NCBI GenBank assembly: GCA_958430865.1 | Contig: CAUDNR010000113.1 | Span: 143,060-207,059 of the forward strand | Reading direction: 5' to 3' | Length of the DNA stretch: 64,000 nt | DNA from: Entrophospora sp. SA101 | Lineage: Eukaryota; Glomeromycota; Glomeromycetes; Entrophosporales; Entrophosporaceae | Part shown: positions 10,627 through 23,561 of the stretch, one piece after another | Numbering within the stretch: the first letter of the stretch is position 1 | Layout: every line of letters begins with the position of its first letter | Notes under the pieces: model-generated | What the model was told of the DNA's origin: nothing | The model's input: only the letters and a program-made list of their open reading frames with translations | Database searches by the model: none | Made by a program: the position numbers and the translations under genes

Positions 10627-12417
10627 ATGTCATCACATAAAGGTGCTTCAATCGTCACAACTAACACAATAAAACAAAAAAATGAAAAAGACGCTACAAG
10701 ACTTAATTTGAAATTTAATGAACTTGATGAAATGGTGGATTCTCAAATCGTTTTCGAATTTGGTGGACCATGGGGAGTTACTGCAATGATGATCGGCTTT
10801 CCCATTCTAATGTATTACTTATGGGGATGTCTACAATTTTATCGCGGGAGATTGGAGTCACCTTTTAATGAAAAATTATGGACATCGATAATACAAGGCT
10901 CAATGCCAACTTTTTATGCAGCTAAAATCTATATAACATTTTGCGTTTTTGAATTTTTTTTGGCTTATACTATGCCAGGACCTATAGTTAAGGGAGCACC
11001 TGTTTCTTCATTGAAAGGAAAACAATTGGATTATCTTTGTAATGGAGTTTGGTCATTTTATGTGACCATTTTTACATCATATCTACTTCATCATTATGAA
11101 TTGTTTAAATTGACAGACATTATTGATAATTTTGGACCTTTGATGAGTGTAGCAATAATTTTTGGTTTCTTGATTACATTTATTATTTATGCTGTTACAA
11201 TATTTCAAGGTGAGCAATATCGTATGTCAGGATATTTGATGTATGATCTTTTTATGGGAGCTGCTTTAAATCCTAGAATTGGAAAAGTTGATTTGAAAAT
11301 TTTTGCTGAAATCAGAATTCCTTGGGTATTTATGTATTTTCTTCTTTATCTAAAAAAATAAAGAATAATTATTTCATTATTGTTATTCATTTATTGATTT
11401 ATTTATAAATAAATAATAATAATACATAGGTAATTTTATTTTATATTTCGGTATCTGCTGCTATTAAAGAATATGAAATGTTTGGTTATGTCTCATCATC
11501 TATGGCATTTATGGTATTTGCACACTTCCTGTATGTGAATGCATGTATGAAAGGTGAAGAATGTATTCCTACAACTTGGGATATGACTTATGAAAAGGTA
11601 ATCAATCAATTCATTTAATTGATGACATAAATGAATTAATTAATTAATTGTGCTAAATATTTTTATTAGTTTGGATTTATGCTTATTTTTTGGAATTTTG
11701 CTGGAGGTATGAAAATCAAATTTTCAGCAAAAAAAAATTTTTTTTTAAAATCCAAATAATTAAAAATCTAACTAGTTATTTTTTTTTTTTCGTAAATTTT
11801 TTTAGTGCCATTCACATATTGTTACTCTACATTATATCTTCACATCTCAAGTGTTGATAATGGTCATCCAATTACTCATTCATCATTTTGGACATATTTT
11901 TGCTATGGTTTATTATTATCAGCTTATTATATGTGGTATTTACTATTGCTATTATTATTATCATGGTTATTATTTATTGATTACAATTGTTAAATCAATT
12001 CATTATGTCATTGTATTAATTTTTCCTTTTAGGGACACTGCAAATTCTCAAAAAAATCGATTTAGAATGATAATCAATGGAACTTACATTCCTCGATACA
12101 CATTTCCTCAACTTCCATGGGGGACATTGAAAAACCCCGATTATATTAAAACAAAACAAGGAAACCTATTGCTTACAAGCGGATGGTGGGGGATTGCACG
12201 TAAAATTCATTATACAGCTGATTTGTTAATGGCTTTTGATTGGGGGTTCATCACTGGATTTAATACGCTCATTCCATTTTTCTATCCAGCTTTCTTTGTT
12301 GTTGTATTAACTCATCGTGTTACTAGAGATATGGAAAGATGTTCCAGGAAATATGGAAACGACTGGCAAGAATATTGTAAACGTGTACCATATATTTTTA
12401 TTCCTGGAATATATTAG
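10627..12417 (+). CDS. ERG4: Delta(24(24(1)))-sterol reductase, ERG4 type
   Basis: This NADPH-dependent ER membrane enzyme reduces the C-24(28) double bond in the last step of fungal sterol synthesis. Five exons (10627-11325, 11430-11597, 11670-11706, 11806-11935, 12033-12417) join in frame to 472 residues; yeast Erg4 is 473. ERG4/ERG24 signature 1 is present at residues 202-217 ([16 protein letters not shown]). The second signature region reads [15 protein letters not shown], with Lys where His is usual. The C-terminus ([18 protein letters not shown]) is typical. Multiple hydrophobic segments fit an 8-10-pass membrane protein. Exon 3 is only 37 bases long. Other ERG4/24-family reductases (ERG24, DHCR7) fit less well because of the C-terminus and length. 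Confidence 0.93.
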
Positions 12418-12908
12418 CAATTGTTTATACACACCCCTTTTTCCCCTTTATTAATTAAAATTCATATCAATTGAGCGACTCCTATTAACAATCTCTTTTC
12501 AAAATCTGTCTTCAAAATCTTTTAATTATCACTTACATACTCGATAACCTTCTACTTCATATATTCTCCGTCAACCATTCATTCACTCATCCATCTTACT
12601 TGGGATACATTTCTTTTTGTTTCGTTGTGCGTGAAAATGAAATTTATGTGAATTTGCAATTCACGTACGTGAAATTCAAATTAGTCAATCAGAATTTCAT
12701 AGATTTCAATTTCACATAATTTCAAATTTCACACACAACAGTTTTCTTGTAACCATTAAAAAACCGATTCAATATACAAAAAATTTAGATTAAACATGTA
12801 TTTTTATTAATAATATAAACACAAAAATATATATAATAAAAATATTTATAATGATATAATAATAATACATTAAACTTTTATCAATACTACAACAATTTAC
12901 AACTTTTC
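12418..12908. other. Convergent intergenic region between ERG4 and HAK
   Basis: Short 3'-to-3' spacer. An imperfect palindromic patch of GTGAAAxTGAAATTTxTGTGAA and TTTCACATAA motifs occurs at 12635-12735. A similar motif (AAATTCAAATTAGxCAATCAGA) recurs near 38161, upstream of the succinyl-CoA ligase gene, so it may be a dispersed repeat. No gene was seen. Confidence 0.35.
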
Positions 12909-15781
12909 TTAAACAGCAATTTTCATGCCAACATCAATAACATCCTCTATTGGTATATTCCAATTACCATATGATTGTCTAGAATTATTTATTAGAAACA
13001 TGTAAAATTCTAATAAAGCTTTTCTGAACCAATTAGAATTCGGTTTTGGATCAAGTTTTTGTGTAGAAACAATATAAGTTACAACATCATGATTAACATT
13101 AACTCCGATCTCTTTATCATCATTGTAAATATCATCATTTCGTATTATATCAGCAATTTTCTTTATAAATTCTTTATCTTGAGAAATTGATTCCATATAA
13201 CCATATCTTGCGATAATTCTATAGAATCCTTTATATTTACCAATCTTTTGCACCACCAATCTATCTTCCTCACCAACATATGGTATTGCCAAAGGTCTGA
13301 TCGTTATAAATATTAGAATTTCTGGCAAAGAAGGTAAATGATTTATAAAATGATTAAAGGTGATCGGGATTCCACTAGCGACTTCATTATAAAATAAACC
13401 GACGCCAGGTAATCTCACAATTGGATATTGATTAGTTTTAAGTCTTAAGTCATTATTTTTTCTTTTTCTTGCAGAAGATCTAGAAGAATCTATAGCAATA
13501 TCTCCACCCGCAGTGCTATCGCCACTATCATCACCACGGTCATTCTCATCATCTTCTTCCGTTATAAATATATTATCAAGATTGGTTTTATTTTTCATCA
13601 CATATGCCAATTGAAGATTTGTGCCCCATTTCCAAATATACATCACTACACATAATACGAATCCAAAAACCAATGTAAACCATCCACCATATTGTATTTT
13701 AAGGAATGTGGCGCCCATAAATGAAACATCAATTACTCCAAATATTAGTAAAAACATTATACTGACAATTAATGGTAAGTTCCAAACTATACGAATCACA
13801 ATGGAAAACAATATTGTTGATATAAATACAACTGTAATTACTGCTACTCCGTATGCATTTGTAAGATTTTCTGATTTTTGAAATGCAACACAAACCAAAA
13901 CCGTTGAAATCATCAAAATATAATTTATCTGGAAAAAATATAATAGAAATTGTAAGAATTTATAGAAATTATAGAAGTCATGTTATATATTCATTTACCT
14001 CTGGAATATAAATTTGTCCATGAACAGTTTTTGATGTATGAATAACCTATAGAGAAATTCAAAAAAATAAAATTGATATAATAAACTAATATATATATAA
14101 ATTCATAAATAAATAAATCCAATCCATACCCTAACTCTTGGAAAACAATCTAATTGCATTGCTTGATGAATTAAAGAAAAGGTAGCAGTGATCATTGCTT
14201 GTGACGCAATAATAGTTGCCAAAGTTGCCAATACAAATACGATCCAGTATATTACTTGATTTTGTGGTATAGTCAACCAAAACAAAGGACCATCAATAAG
14301 TTTAGGTTCTAATATTAATCTTCCAGCTTGACCTGAATAAGCCATTACTAGTGGTATATAAACGAAAAGTGGAAATGATAGTTGTATTGATTTTCTTGAG
14401 AAATGACCTAAATCAGCATACAATGCTTCAACACCAGTGACTGCAAGCAAAACACCGCCCAAACTATTATAACCTTGTTCACCATTCCTTATAAAATATT
14501 CGAATGCATATTGTGGATTAAATGCTTTAAGAACTTGAGGATATTGAGAAATATTCCAAGCACCGATTATTGCCAAAGAAAGGAACCAAAGTAAAACAAT
14601 TGGTGCAAATAATGCTCCCACTTTACTTGTACCAAATTTTTGACCTAGAAATAATAACACAATAATAGTGCAACTTAATGGTACAATGGCATCAGTTAAA
14701 CCTGGAGCAGGTACAGCCATTCCTTCCACAGCAGATATTACAGAAATAGCAGGAGTTAACAAGCCGTCACTCATGATCAATGAAGCACCAAGTAACACCA
14801 AGATTAACAAAGCATTTTGAACAAATTTGTTTCCGGAAATTATATTTTTTTTATCTTTTAAGCTGTGAATCGATTTTGAATCATAATTCATTATAGTTAA
14901 ATCATCAGATCTTTCTTTTCCTCGAACTGATAAACTAGAATGTCTAAATTTTTTAAAAAATTTTTTTTAGTATTATTTTCCTCTCAAATAAATTAAAGTT
15001 GAGAAAAAAAATATGGGTCAAAATTACCTGCATATCAAAGAATAAAGAGCAAATGTACCACCCATACCATTATCATCAGCTCTTAAGATGATAAAAATAT
15101 ATTTTATCATAGGTAAAATTGTCTAATTGACATGACGAAGAAGGGAGGATGTTGAAGATGATGTCGATGTTAAGAAGAACAATAAAAAATAATAACAATT
15201 TACAAATTAATAAATGATTACTAACAAAAAATTATTTATTGATCGATTGATTTATTATATTTACCAATGACCAAATAATTAAAGACACAGCACCTAATTA
15301 AACAATTGGTATTAGAATAGTTAGTATAGATCAATAAGTTTAGTTAATAAATCATAAATCGCTTGTTATTATATTTTTACCTAGAACATCGTTTTCATCT
15401 GCTGGTGGACTCGTAAAAATAGTATTGATTGTGTATAAAGGTGATGTTCCAATGTCACCATAAATCACACCTTTTAGTTGTCACATGTTAATTATCGTGA
15501 TTAATCAATATAACAACAACAAATAAATGATAGAATAAAATAAATAAATACCAAGCGTTTTGAAAGCAAGGATTAAAGTGACACTTGATAAATACGACTA
15601 ATTATTGAAAAAATTAATATTTTTTTTTTAAAAAAAAAGAAAAAATCAGAGAAAATATAAATTTTAATTAAAAAAAAGAATTAAAAATTACATCTGATTT
15701 ATTATTATCATCATGTCGTTTTTCAAGGTCATTATTAGTTAATTTAATGATATTGGAATTTTGTTCTTTTGGATCAGTCAT
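12909..15781 (-). CDS. High-affinity potassium transporter, HAK/KUP family
   Basis: This plasma-membrane potassium transporter of the KUP/HAK/KT family is probably proton-coupled. Eight exons (15781-15692, 15597-15552, 15470-15381, 15293-15265, 15122-15028, 14943-14130, 14046-13999, 13928-12909) join in frame to 743 residues, normal for fungal HAK proteins. The family motif [14 protein letters not shown] follows a 30-residue hydrophilic N-terminus. [28 protein letters not shown] ([18 protein letters not shown]) and the [14 protein letters not shown] loop are all present. About 12 membrane segments are predicted. A cytoplasmic tail follows, with an acidic, Ser-rich insertion at about residues 455-505. 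Expression control is not visible. The call is secure from motifs; the transport direction and affinity are inferred. Confidence 0.93.
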
Positions 15782-16832
15782 GTTTATGATAATTTAATTA
15801 GGGAAAAAAAAACAATTGAATTCATTTTTATCTTCTATTTATACCGAAATATTTTTCCAATCAATAAATCCAATTAGCCATCCTTTTTTTTATTATTATT
15901 ATAAAAAAGAATACCGGGACTCATTTGCGGGTAATAATAAATCATATGTTATTAAATAAAGCAAATTCGCTATTGGATCAAACGATTAAATTTACAAAAT
16001 GTCGGTCTAAAAATAAATTTTTTTCGAAATTCTATAAACGAACAATATAACTGAAAACTTTAAATTCTTTGCATTTAATTCCAGAGTTTATAAATGATGT
16101 ACACGTTGATGATTGCCAAATTTCATAATAATTAATTAATATTAATGAAAGGGATTTTCAATCATCAAGATTGATAATACATTGTTGGTACACATTAGTT
16201 CCAAAAGTAAGCATATTCTTTTTTTGTGATATAATATCTTTATTGTTGTCGTCGGGAAATTCATCAGATATAGTTAATTTAATTTGGCCAGGACCTATCA
16301 ATTTAAAAATGTTAACAACAATGAGTAACATCATTAGAATTATCAATAATATTAGTTACCGTCATGATTGCCAATAATTGTGACCTTATTAGAACTCAAA
16401 GGTTTGACACGTTGAACGATTATATTCTATTTGATACATTCAAGAAACTCATTGATAACTGAAAATTATTATTATATGCAGTTTAGGGTAAAAAATGTGT
16501 CAAGTCGAAAACACCAAAAATTAAAATTCCTAGATTATTGGTCGATTTGAAAATCCTTGAAAAATTATAATGTGGTAAATTGCTGAATGGATGACTATGA
16601 AGATGGTAAATCGAAGAGTTTCATGTAATCACTATCATAAAATATGATTAAATAATAATAAAAATAGAAAAAATCATGTCATAAACAGTTTTGGAAACAA
16701 TCTATTCCTTTTATTATTACTACATCTGATTCTTTTGCTTTATATGAATTGATTTATTTTAAATCTCTAAAATTGTTAAGACTTCCGTCTTTAATGTATT
16801 TCATCGCGAATATGCAATTAGATCTTTTGATG

Positions 16833-17013
16833 CAGTCAAACCTTGCCACAGTGGATGAACGGGACACATAATAACAAGAATATTTTAATTAAAAACCGTT
16901 ATGGCAAAATTAACTAATCTTGCCGACAACGGATTTTTATATGTTTTTATATGCGAAGCAAAACCCGTTATGCCAAGAATTTAATTATAGTCTGCTGTGA
17001 CAAGGTTAGACTG
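16833..17013. mobile_element. 181-bp MITE, CAGTCxAACCTTGxCACAG family, copy 2
   Basis: The left end is CAGTCAAACCTTGCCACAGT and the complement of the right end is CAGTCTAACCTTGTCACAGC. These are the same termini as the 3864-4019 element, in the opposite orientation. The right flank is TA; the left flank is TG, so one duplication base has changed. It also contains an internal GGCAAAATTAACTAATCTTGCC hairpin, like copy 1. Confidence 0.75.
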
Positions 17014-19121
17014 TAGCCCATAAATTTGATTTTGAACTAAAGAATAAACAGAAAGATAAATATTTAAAACCATTTATAGGTTTCGTAAGCTACCCGTTTA
17101 TCCATGTAGCTTTGTAAATAGTTACAAATCCACCGTTACCTACCTTTTTATCTATCATTATTACTATTGTTCGAAATATTTACATCATTTCATGTGAATA
17201 AGAATACTGCTTTCAAGTATTGAGAATATTCGAATATTCAAAACAAAATGGAAAAAGAATATTACGAATAATGAATGCTAACAATAATAGTGATGTAAAG
17301 CATCAACAAAAACAATTAATCTTTATGGTTTAGATTAAATTTGGTTGTTTTATAAATTTATAAACCCAATGTACATCATCAACATAAATATAAAACTAAT
17401 GAATTCAAAAAAGAACATTTTAATTCGGCAAATAGGAAATACTAGTTAGAGATTGAGATTTTATCTATGAAACCAGTTTTTCCGGTTAAAGTCAAAATAA
17501 ATGCTAAATATAATAAATAGGTCACTCAGGTCCAGGGACGCATAATTTCGCAAATTTCTGAAATATGTTATATCTCAGAACTTCTTGTAATGTTGTATAA
17601 CAACCTTTTATTTAAGGAAGTTACAGTCAGTGTCAGTGTACGTATTGTGTTTACATAACAAATGTACGCATTTTATTGGCCATCGAAAAAATTTTTTAAT
17701 CCCAATAATTTCCTATATATAGAGATATTAGAAAATGTATCGAACTATATTCCTATCATATAGCTTTCAGAGTTCTATTGGCAAAAAGGCAATTTGGGCA
17801 TTGACACATGCTTGCATTTATCCTTTTTTGTAACTTTGGCGGTCTGATGCGTCACTTTCAGAGAGGTATATATATACTGGTTTCTTTAGCAAATTATTAC
17901 CATATTTAGAAATTATCTGCAAAACTACTAACTTTGGTTAGAAACAAATTTCTCCATGATTCCATCAATACCTTCCATTTGGATTATTATGAAAATGAAT
18001 ACTTTACTTGGATCATTACAAAGTAAATACTGCTACAACCCTCTTGAAATATACAATTAAATATACCATCTATTATTGTTTTGGTAAAATAAAATAAGTT
18101 TTTTTTTTGGAAAAACGGGGAAGATCCTTCTCCCTTTTTTTATTATCTTTACGTTTTTAAATATTCAATGAAGAAAACTTTTTTATACTCGTAAATTATG
18201 GCTTGAAAATTTTCATGATATTAATATTTTGCATGTGACATCTACATGTATTATATGTATTATCGGCAGTCCTTTTAAAATCATAATTCTAGTAATAATT
18301 CCAATACCATTCATTATCCACACGCCTTCGTCCACAAATTCTACCATCACAACAATGACAACAGTTTCTTCTTCAACTGTTGCCTGATACCGCAATCAAG
18401 TTTTATAGTATGTAAACTTGAGATACCAAGTTTTATATTAGAGGATAATATTAGAGGATAATATTTTATTCATTATGGTGCAAGTTTATTATGGAAGATT
18501 ATATGTAATGAATATAATATATGACAACAACACTAATTACTTCGAGTAAGTTATTTTATTCTCCTTTATATACATTTTGATTTCATATTTATGCGGCACA
18601 GACTTTTAACTTAGAATAAACAGTCATTTGACTTAGCTGGTACAGCTAGCAACATGCCAAGAATAGATCTACAACAATTACTTTACATTTAACAGTTAAT
18701 TATATAATAAAATTCGATTAGCATATATCACAAGGCGAACTTTATTGTGAATCAAATAGATCATGTGACTTTGTTATATGTTGAAAGGGAAAAGGGTAAA
18801 AAGTAAGAATTGTCAAGTAGTCTAGCTTTATCGAAAGTCCTACCCGAAAATCACCATTACGATGATCCCAAAACAGTTAGCGAATCCTTGGCAGAGGAAC
18901 AAACCCGTATTATTTATACGGTTTGTCATTGAAATATATTATTGTACTTTTATATGCAATTCTAACTTTGTGTGATTCCATAATTTTAATCTGAAAATTC
19001 ATCCAGTACATCCGTAAAATATAAATTATTTATAAAACCTTGGAATTATAATGTGAACGTTGTTGGTCACTGATTCGTAGTAATAACATTGGCATGAAAA
19101 GGCGAAAACGCTTAGCCAGCA

Positions 19122-19204
19122 AAAAATGTAGATTTCCAAGATGAATGAATTCCGTGGATATTGTGTACGTATATCTTCAATGTTAACGGGAAATCTACAT
19201 TTTT
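19122..19204. repeat. Small hairpin element with perfect 16-bp arms
   Basis: AAAAATGTAGATTTCC at 19122-19137 is exactly complementary to 19189-19204, with a 51-base loop. It has no coding capacity. It may be a very short MITE or an RNA hairpin. Confidence 0.6.
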
Positions 19205-19583
19205 GTAAAGAACTGTTACCAAAGAAAAAAGAGAGGCGTTTATAACCAATTCTTTTCAAATATGCTCTTCCTCATGAATTTTTGAAATTATTGAAGGTTG
19301 AAGGTTGAGCTGAGTGTCTTTAATCTTCCAATCAAACAAGCAAAAAAGAATAAAATGGTTAATATGTTTGAAATAGAAAATGAAACTAGTTTTATGGTTT
19401 TATGTCATCCCGTGCTTGACTTCAGGAGATAAATTTATTTGGTATATACATCCCGATGGAGTCTATAGAGGTTCCGTATTCCGTACATCTGCGCCTCTTT
19501 AGTAAAAAATGCTCTGGGAATCGAAGATCGTACAGACTGGCCCCACCAGTCAACTTTTCAGAATTCATAAATTCCGTTCCGTA

Positions 19584-20555
19584 TAGGGATGGGTTCGGTT
19601 CGGTTTATAAACCGCCAGTTTGGCTAGTGAACCGCACCGACTGGCGGTTTACCACCGCGGTCTGAACCGCGGTTCAAACCCAAGTTTAACCGCAGTTTTA
19701 TAATTTTATTGGTGATCTATTTTTATAAAAATGAAAAATTTTTTTTTAAAAAACAAATTATTTGCTCCGACAATTAAAGCTATTTTAAACACCACTACTA
19801 TCATATATTCTCTTCATATTTGCTTGTACTTTAAATTGTTTGCATCAATAGCTGGAGTTCCGCCTGATCTCTGTATCAAGTTGTAGCACCATAATTCAAT
19901 TAATTGTGATTGAAATATCTGTTATCGTAATTTTTTTTTTCTTTTATGAACAATAAAAAAATAAACATAGTTAAATTTTATTATCAGGTCCAATTCAAAA
20001 TTTAGGACCACAGCATAAGTTAGTAAGATTTTTAAATAAACTAATATGTAATTTGAATAAAATTAATAATTGAATAAACTAATAAATCAAATAAAATTAA
20101 ATCAAATAAATTAATAAAATGAACGATTTGATAAATCCAATTCAATTAAAATATTTTTTCTTTATCAATCTATTTTTCCTTCTTAGCCCTTGTATATAAT
20201 GATAATAATAGTAAATAGTAATAGCTGACATCTTTCTTTTCTTCTCTTAAGTCATAGTACTAGTAACCATAGTAAATTATAAATGTAATTAATTATCTTG
20301 TTATAGTTAAATCCCTTAACAATAAAAATAACAATAATATAGAATTTTTTGCATCAAGATGTGAATTAATATTTTATATCCAATATTTTGTAAATATAAA
20401 ACAAATAAAACGAATAAGTGTGACCAATTTTTGAAATGTAACGTGTAACCAGCTCAGTTTCAAATCGGAGTTTGAACTGGGGTTTAACCGCGGTTTGAAA
20501 TGTGTAAACCAAACCGCCGGTTGAACCGGTTTGGGTTAAACCGTTCCCATCCCTA
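19584..20555. mobile_element. hAT-like non-autonomous element with TAGGGATGGG ends
   Basis: The left end is TAGGGATGGGTTCGGTT and the complement of the right end is TAGGGATGGGAACGGTT. The subterminal 100 bases on both sides are full of AACCGCGGTTTGAACC-type palindromic motifs, the usual dense transposase-binding arrays of hAT elements. The interior is AT-rich and non-coding. I found no clear 8-bp target duplication (flanks GTTCCGTA and ACAATAAT), so the insertion is old or rearranged. A relative with the same terminal motif lies at 29415-30934. Confidence 0.7.
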
Positions 20556-20611
20556 ACAATAATGTATTTATATTGCGCAATTAATCCAATATAAAACCTA
20601 TGATTCTCATC

Positions 20612-20838
20612 AAGCATAGTGGAAATTTGTTGTTGCACGAAACGTTATACAGAACTCATTGCTTCTGAAACTTCGCCAGTATATAGTTGTTACCTCTCTA
20701 AATTGGAGATCAAGTTCAGATCCAATTCAAATCCAGTTTATCACTTACTTTTTATTGCTAGAATGTTTGCTGTGTATTGTAAAGCTACGTTGCACAATAT
20801 AAAAAATTAGTGTAACATTTCAAATTTCCACTATGCTT
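20612..20838. repeat. Inverted-repeat element with perfect 18-bp ends
   Basis: AAGCATAGTGGAAATTTG at 20612-20629 is exactly complementary to 20821-20838. The sequence between is non-coding (a 63-codon open frame there is a by-product). It is probably a MITE; no target duplication is obvious. Confidence 0.6.
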
Positions 20839-21094
20839 TCTCGTCATCAATCACACACATGAATTATTTTTTTCGTAATGAAATATACAATATTAAATTT
20901 TTTTATTTTAATAAAAATATTAATGTAAATGTGAATGATGATAATAATAATATAATTTTATAGAAAATGAATGAATCAGCAATAAAATAATTTACATATG
21001 AATAACAGAGAAAAATTTTTTAAAATTATATTTTCTTCTTTTTCATCCAAGATTCGTCTCAGTTCACACCACTAGAGTTTAAACCTAACCGTAT

Positions 21095-22267
21095 TTAATT
21101 TAATTCAACGTAGTTTGCTGGGAACTTTTTATAAAATAAAAATAAAAATAAAATAAATATTAAAATATTATTTTCAAAGAAATAAATTCCGGTTTAATAA
21201 TAAAAACACTTACAATTCCTTCTTTTCCTTTACATTTACCAGTCCACCAATCATTAGTACTTTCTGATTGTTTTGTAATAATAATAACATCACCTTTGCT
21301 GAAGGTTAAATCACCATCTTGTTCTCCATCAAAGTCATATAAGGCAACAGCTGTTTGTTGTTTTTTACGCGGTGGAATATTAGGTTTAGGAGCTATTGGT
21401 GGCGGTTTAGATGATGACTTTCTATTTAAACTATTGCTACTAATACGATTATTAAACTCATTTGACAAAGACAATGCACGTTGGACATCTTTTGCATTTG
21501 ATTCGGAATAACTTGGCTTCTTCTTAATTGATGATGATGAAATGCTATTATTATCATCGCCATCGTCGTTGCTGTCATCTTTATTATTATCAAGTCTATC
21601 TTTGTATGTTGATGACGACAATGATGTCGAACCGCTGTATCGATTTTGATAAGAGTTATTTTTTGAAGCAGATGTTGATAAAGAAACTGATCGACTCAAT
21701 TTTGGAGGCTCATATTCTTCTCCATAAACTGGTTCATCGTTATATTGTGTCTCACCATAACTGTTACTACGTGAAGCTTTTGCATTAAGTGCTCGATATA
21801 AAATGTCAGCTTGGGGTGGCGGCGGGATTTTTCCTGATAGAAGTTCTTTTGCTGATACTTTAGAATGATAGAATTTGGAATTTGTATCTTTACGTTCCAC
21901 AATTATTGAACCTTCAATTGATACACCTGCACATATGACAAATTATTATTATTGTAATTATTATTGACGACTTTAATAATTTTCAAATAATAATTTTTTT
22001 TCATAAACAAAAAAATAAACAAATACCAGCAAATAATCCTTTTGTTTTGCTATTTAATTAATTACGTGTATATATACATATATACACACATTATTATAAA
22101 TAACTATACAAAATAACTAAAATGACCAGTTGCCACTTACCTATAAGAAAATATAGCTGCAACATTTCCAAGCGAAACTGAACTTGCTCCTTCAGCTGTC
22201 CTTCCAACGGGTCCGGCAGCAACTTTTTTATTTCAATAATTTAGAACCAAAATATTAGTAAATATTG

Positions 22268-22307
<40 letters not shown>

Positions 22308-23309
22308 CACAATACGTACCAGATCTAATTGAAAATTCAGAAAAAAGGATTTAACAATTGAAATTTTTTTTAAAATAACTGAAATAGTAATAAATTACTT
22401 ACAAATTTCCTCCTAAAGTGACGTTTCCACCATTCATAAAAGATCTAACTGCGTCCTTACTATTTAAGACTATAACAAAATCTGTAAGTTCAGCACCAAT
22501 TTGTCCACCAACTCCCTAAACGTAATTATAAATATAAATAAATTAGCATGAATAAATGATATTTATTACTTGTACTTAACCTTAATTGTCATTTGATTAC
22601 AATAATTTATAATGTAATTAATAAACTCACCATTCCACCAATATTAATTGCAGAGGGAGCAGACCATGCTGATCAATCAAAAATGAAGTCAATAAAAAAT
22701 GTATATAGATAAATAGATAAATCACAGATCATAAATTACTTACATCCATTTTCAAGCCTAATAATACATTATGAAAATATTTATAAAATAAATACTATAT
22801 AATTAAAAAAAAACAATATTCTATTCATAATATATTAATACCTTGCTACAACTAGTCCAGATCCACATCTTCCTGAAAATAAAAATCCAGCTTTGATTAC
22901 TGTAAATATTGCAAACCCTTTTGCTCTTTGTAAAATATTTGGTGGTATAACTTTGTCTGGTCCCTTTTTCCAAATAAATTTTTTTTATAAGATTATTATT
23001 TTTTCATTAATTAATTAATTTTCTTTTATAAAAGTTGACTTACTTTTGCTGCAACTGGATCTAATGAAAATAACAATAAAATATAAAAATGTTAGAAAAA
23101 TTTTTTTTTAAAGTAGTATTGAACTTATTATTTACACATACCAATAAAGCTATTCAAGATTTTAGAAGCTTTTTTGCATTCACCTAATTAACCAAATTTG
23201 AAAAACATTGTAATTAAACAATTGATTTTAGATGTGGGTGCATCTATATATACACTAATGATAATGATATTGAACCTGCAAGATCTGTTGGTAAAGGGGA
23301 ATTGACCAT
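21095..23309 (-). CDS. SYLF and SH3 domain protein (Ysc84/Lsb3 family)
   Basis: Actin-patch/endocytosis protein: the SYLF (Ysc84 actin-binding) module binds lipid and F-actin and the SH3 domain binds Las17/WASP partners. Twelve exons join in frame to 410 residues: 23309-23276, 23183-23142, 23060-23044, 22963-22842, 22757-22744, 22668-22631, 22515-22403, 22324-22320, 22222-22141, 22049-22027, 21926-21214, 21124-21095. SYLF spans about residues 12-210 (ILQRAKGFAIFTVIKAGFLF, SYSKTKGLFAGVSIEGS). A Ser/Asn-rich linker with polyproline motifs follows (PPPIAPKPNIPPRKK). The C-terminal SH3 is at 355-410 (ALYDFDGEQDGDLTF ... DWWTGK ... GIFPANYVEL). One exon is 5 bases and another 14 bases long; both are needed to restore the family motifs. 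Confidence 0.92.
22270..22306. repeat. (TA)n microsatellite in an intron
   Basis: About 18 TA units lie inside the intron immediately downstream of the 5-base exon of the SYLF-SH3 gene. It is probably length-polymorphic. Confidence 0.9.
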
Positions 23310-23561
23310 TTTGAAATTTATGACTTAATATTATTTTGTTTATATATATAGAGAAATAATAAATAGAGATTGAATAGGGGAAAACCATTCAGGAGATAAA
23401 TATATTTCTATCTTGGCTAGAAAATGCTTGCGTTACAGCATGACATCAAAATGCAGGTAACATCATTAATGATCCAATGATTTCTTATTATGGGAAGAGT
23501 TACAACGAATTAAGGCTTCATATGTCATAATGGTTTTTTATATTGCAATCAAAAAAATCTA

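Larger units (their letters stand above)
15782..19583. other. Gene-free region
   Basis: Apart from the MITE at 16833-17013 and the small hairpin at 19122-19204, I see only AT-rich, non-coding sequence. The short open frames are not conserved-looking and carry no domain. A GACGCATAATTTCGCAAATT / TGATGCGTCAC pair near 17527 and 17848 might be the remains of another element. Confidence 0.4.

Noticed and set aside
21528..21788. Plus-strand frame with Met/Tyr/His runs
   Set aside because: Shadow of the Ser-rich linker of the SYLF-SH3 gene.
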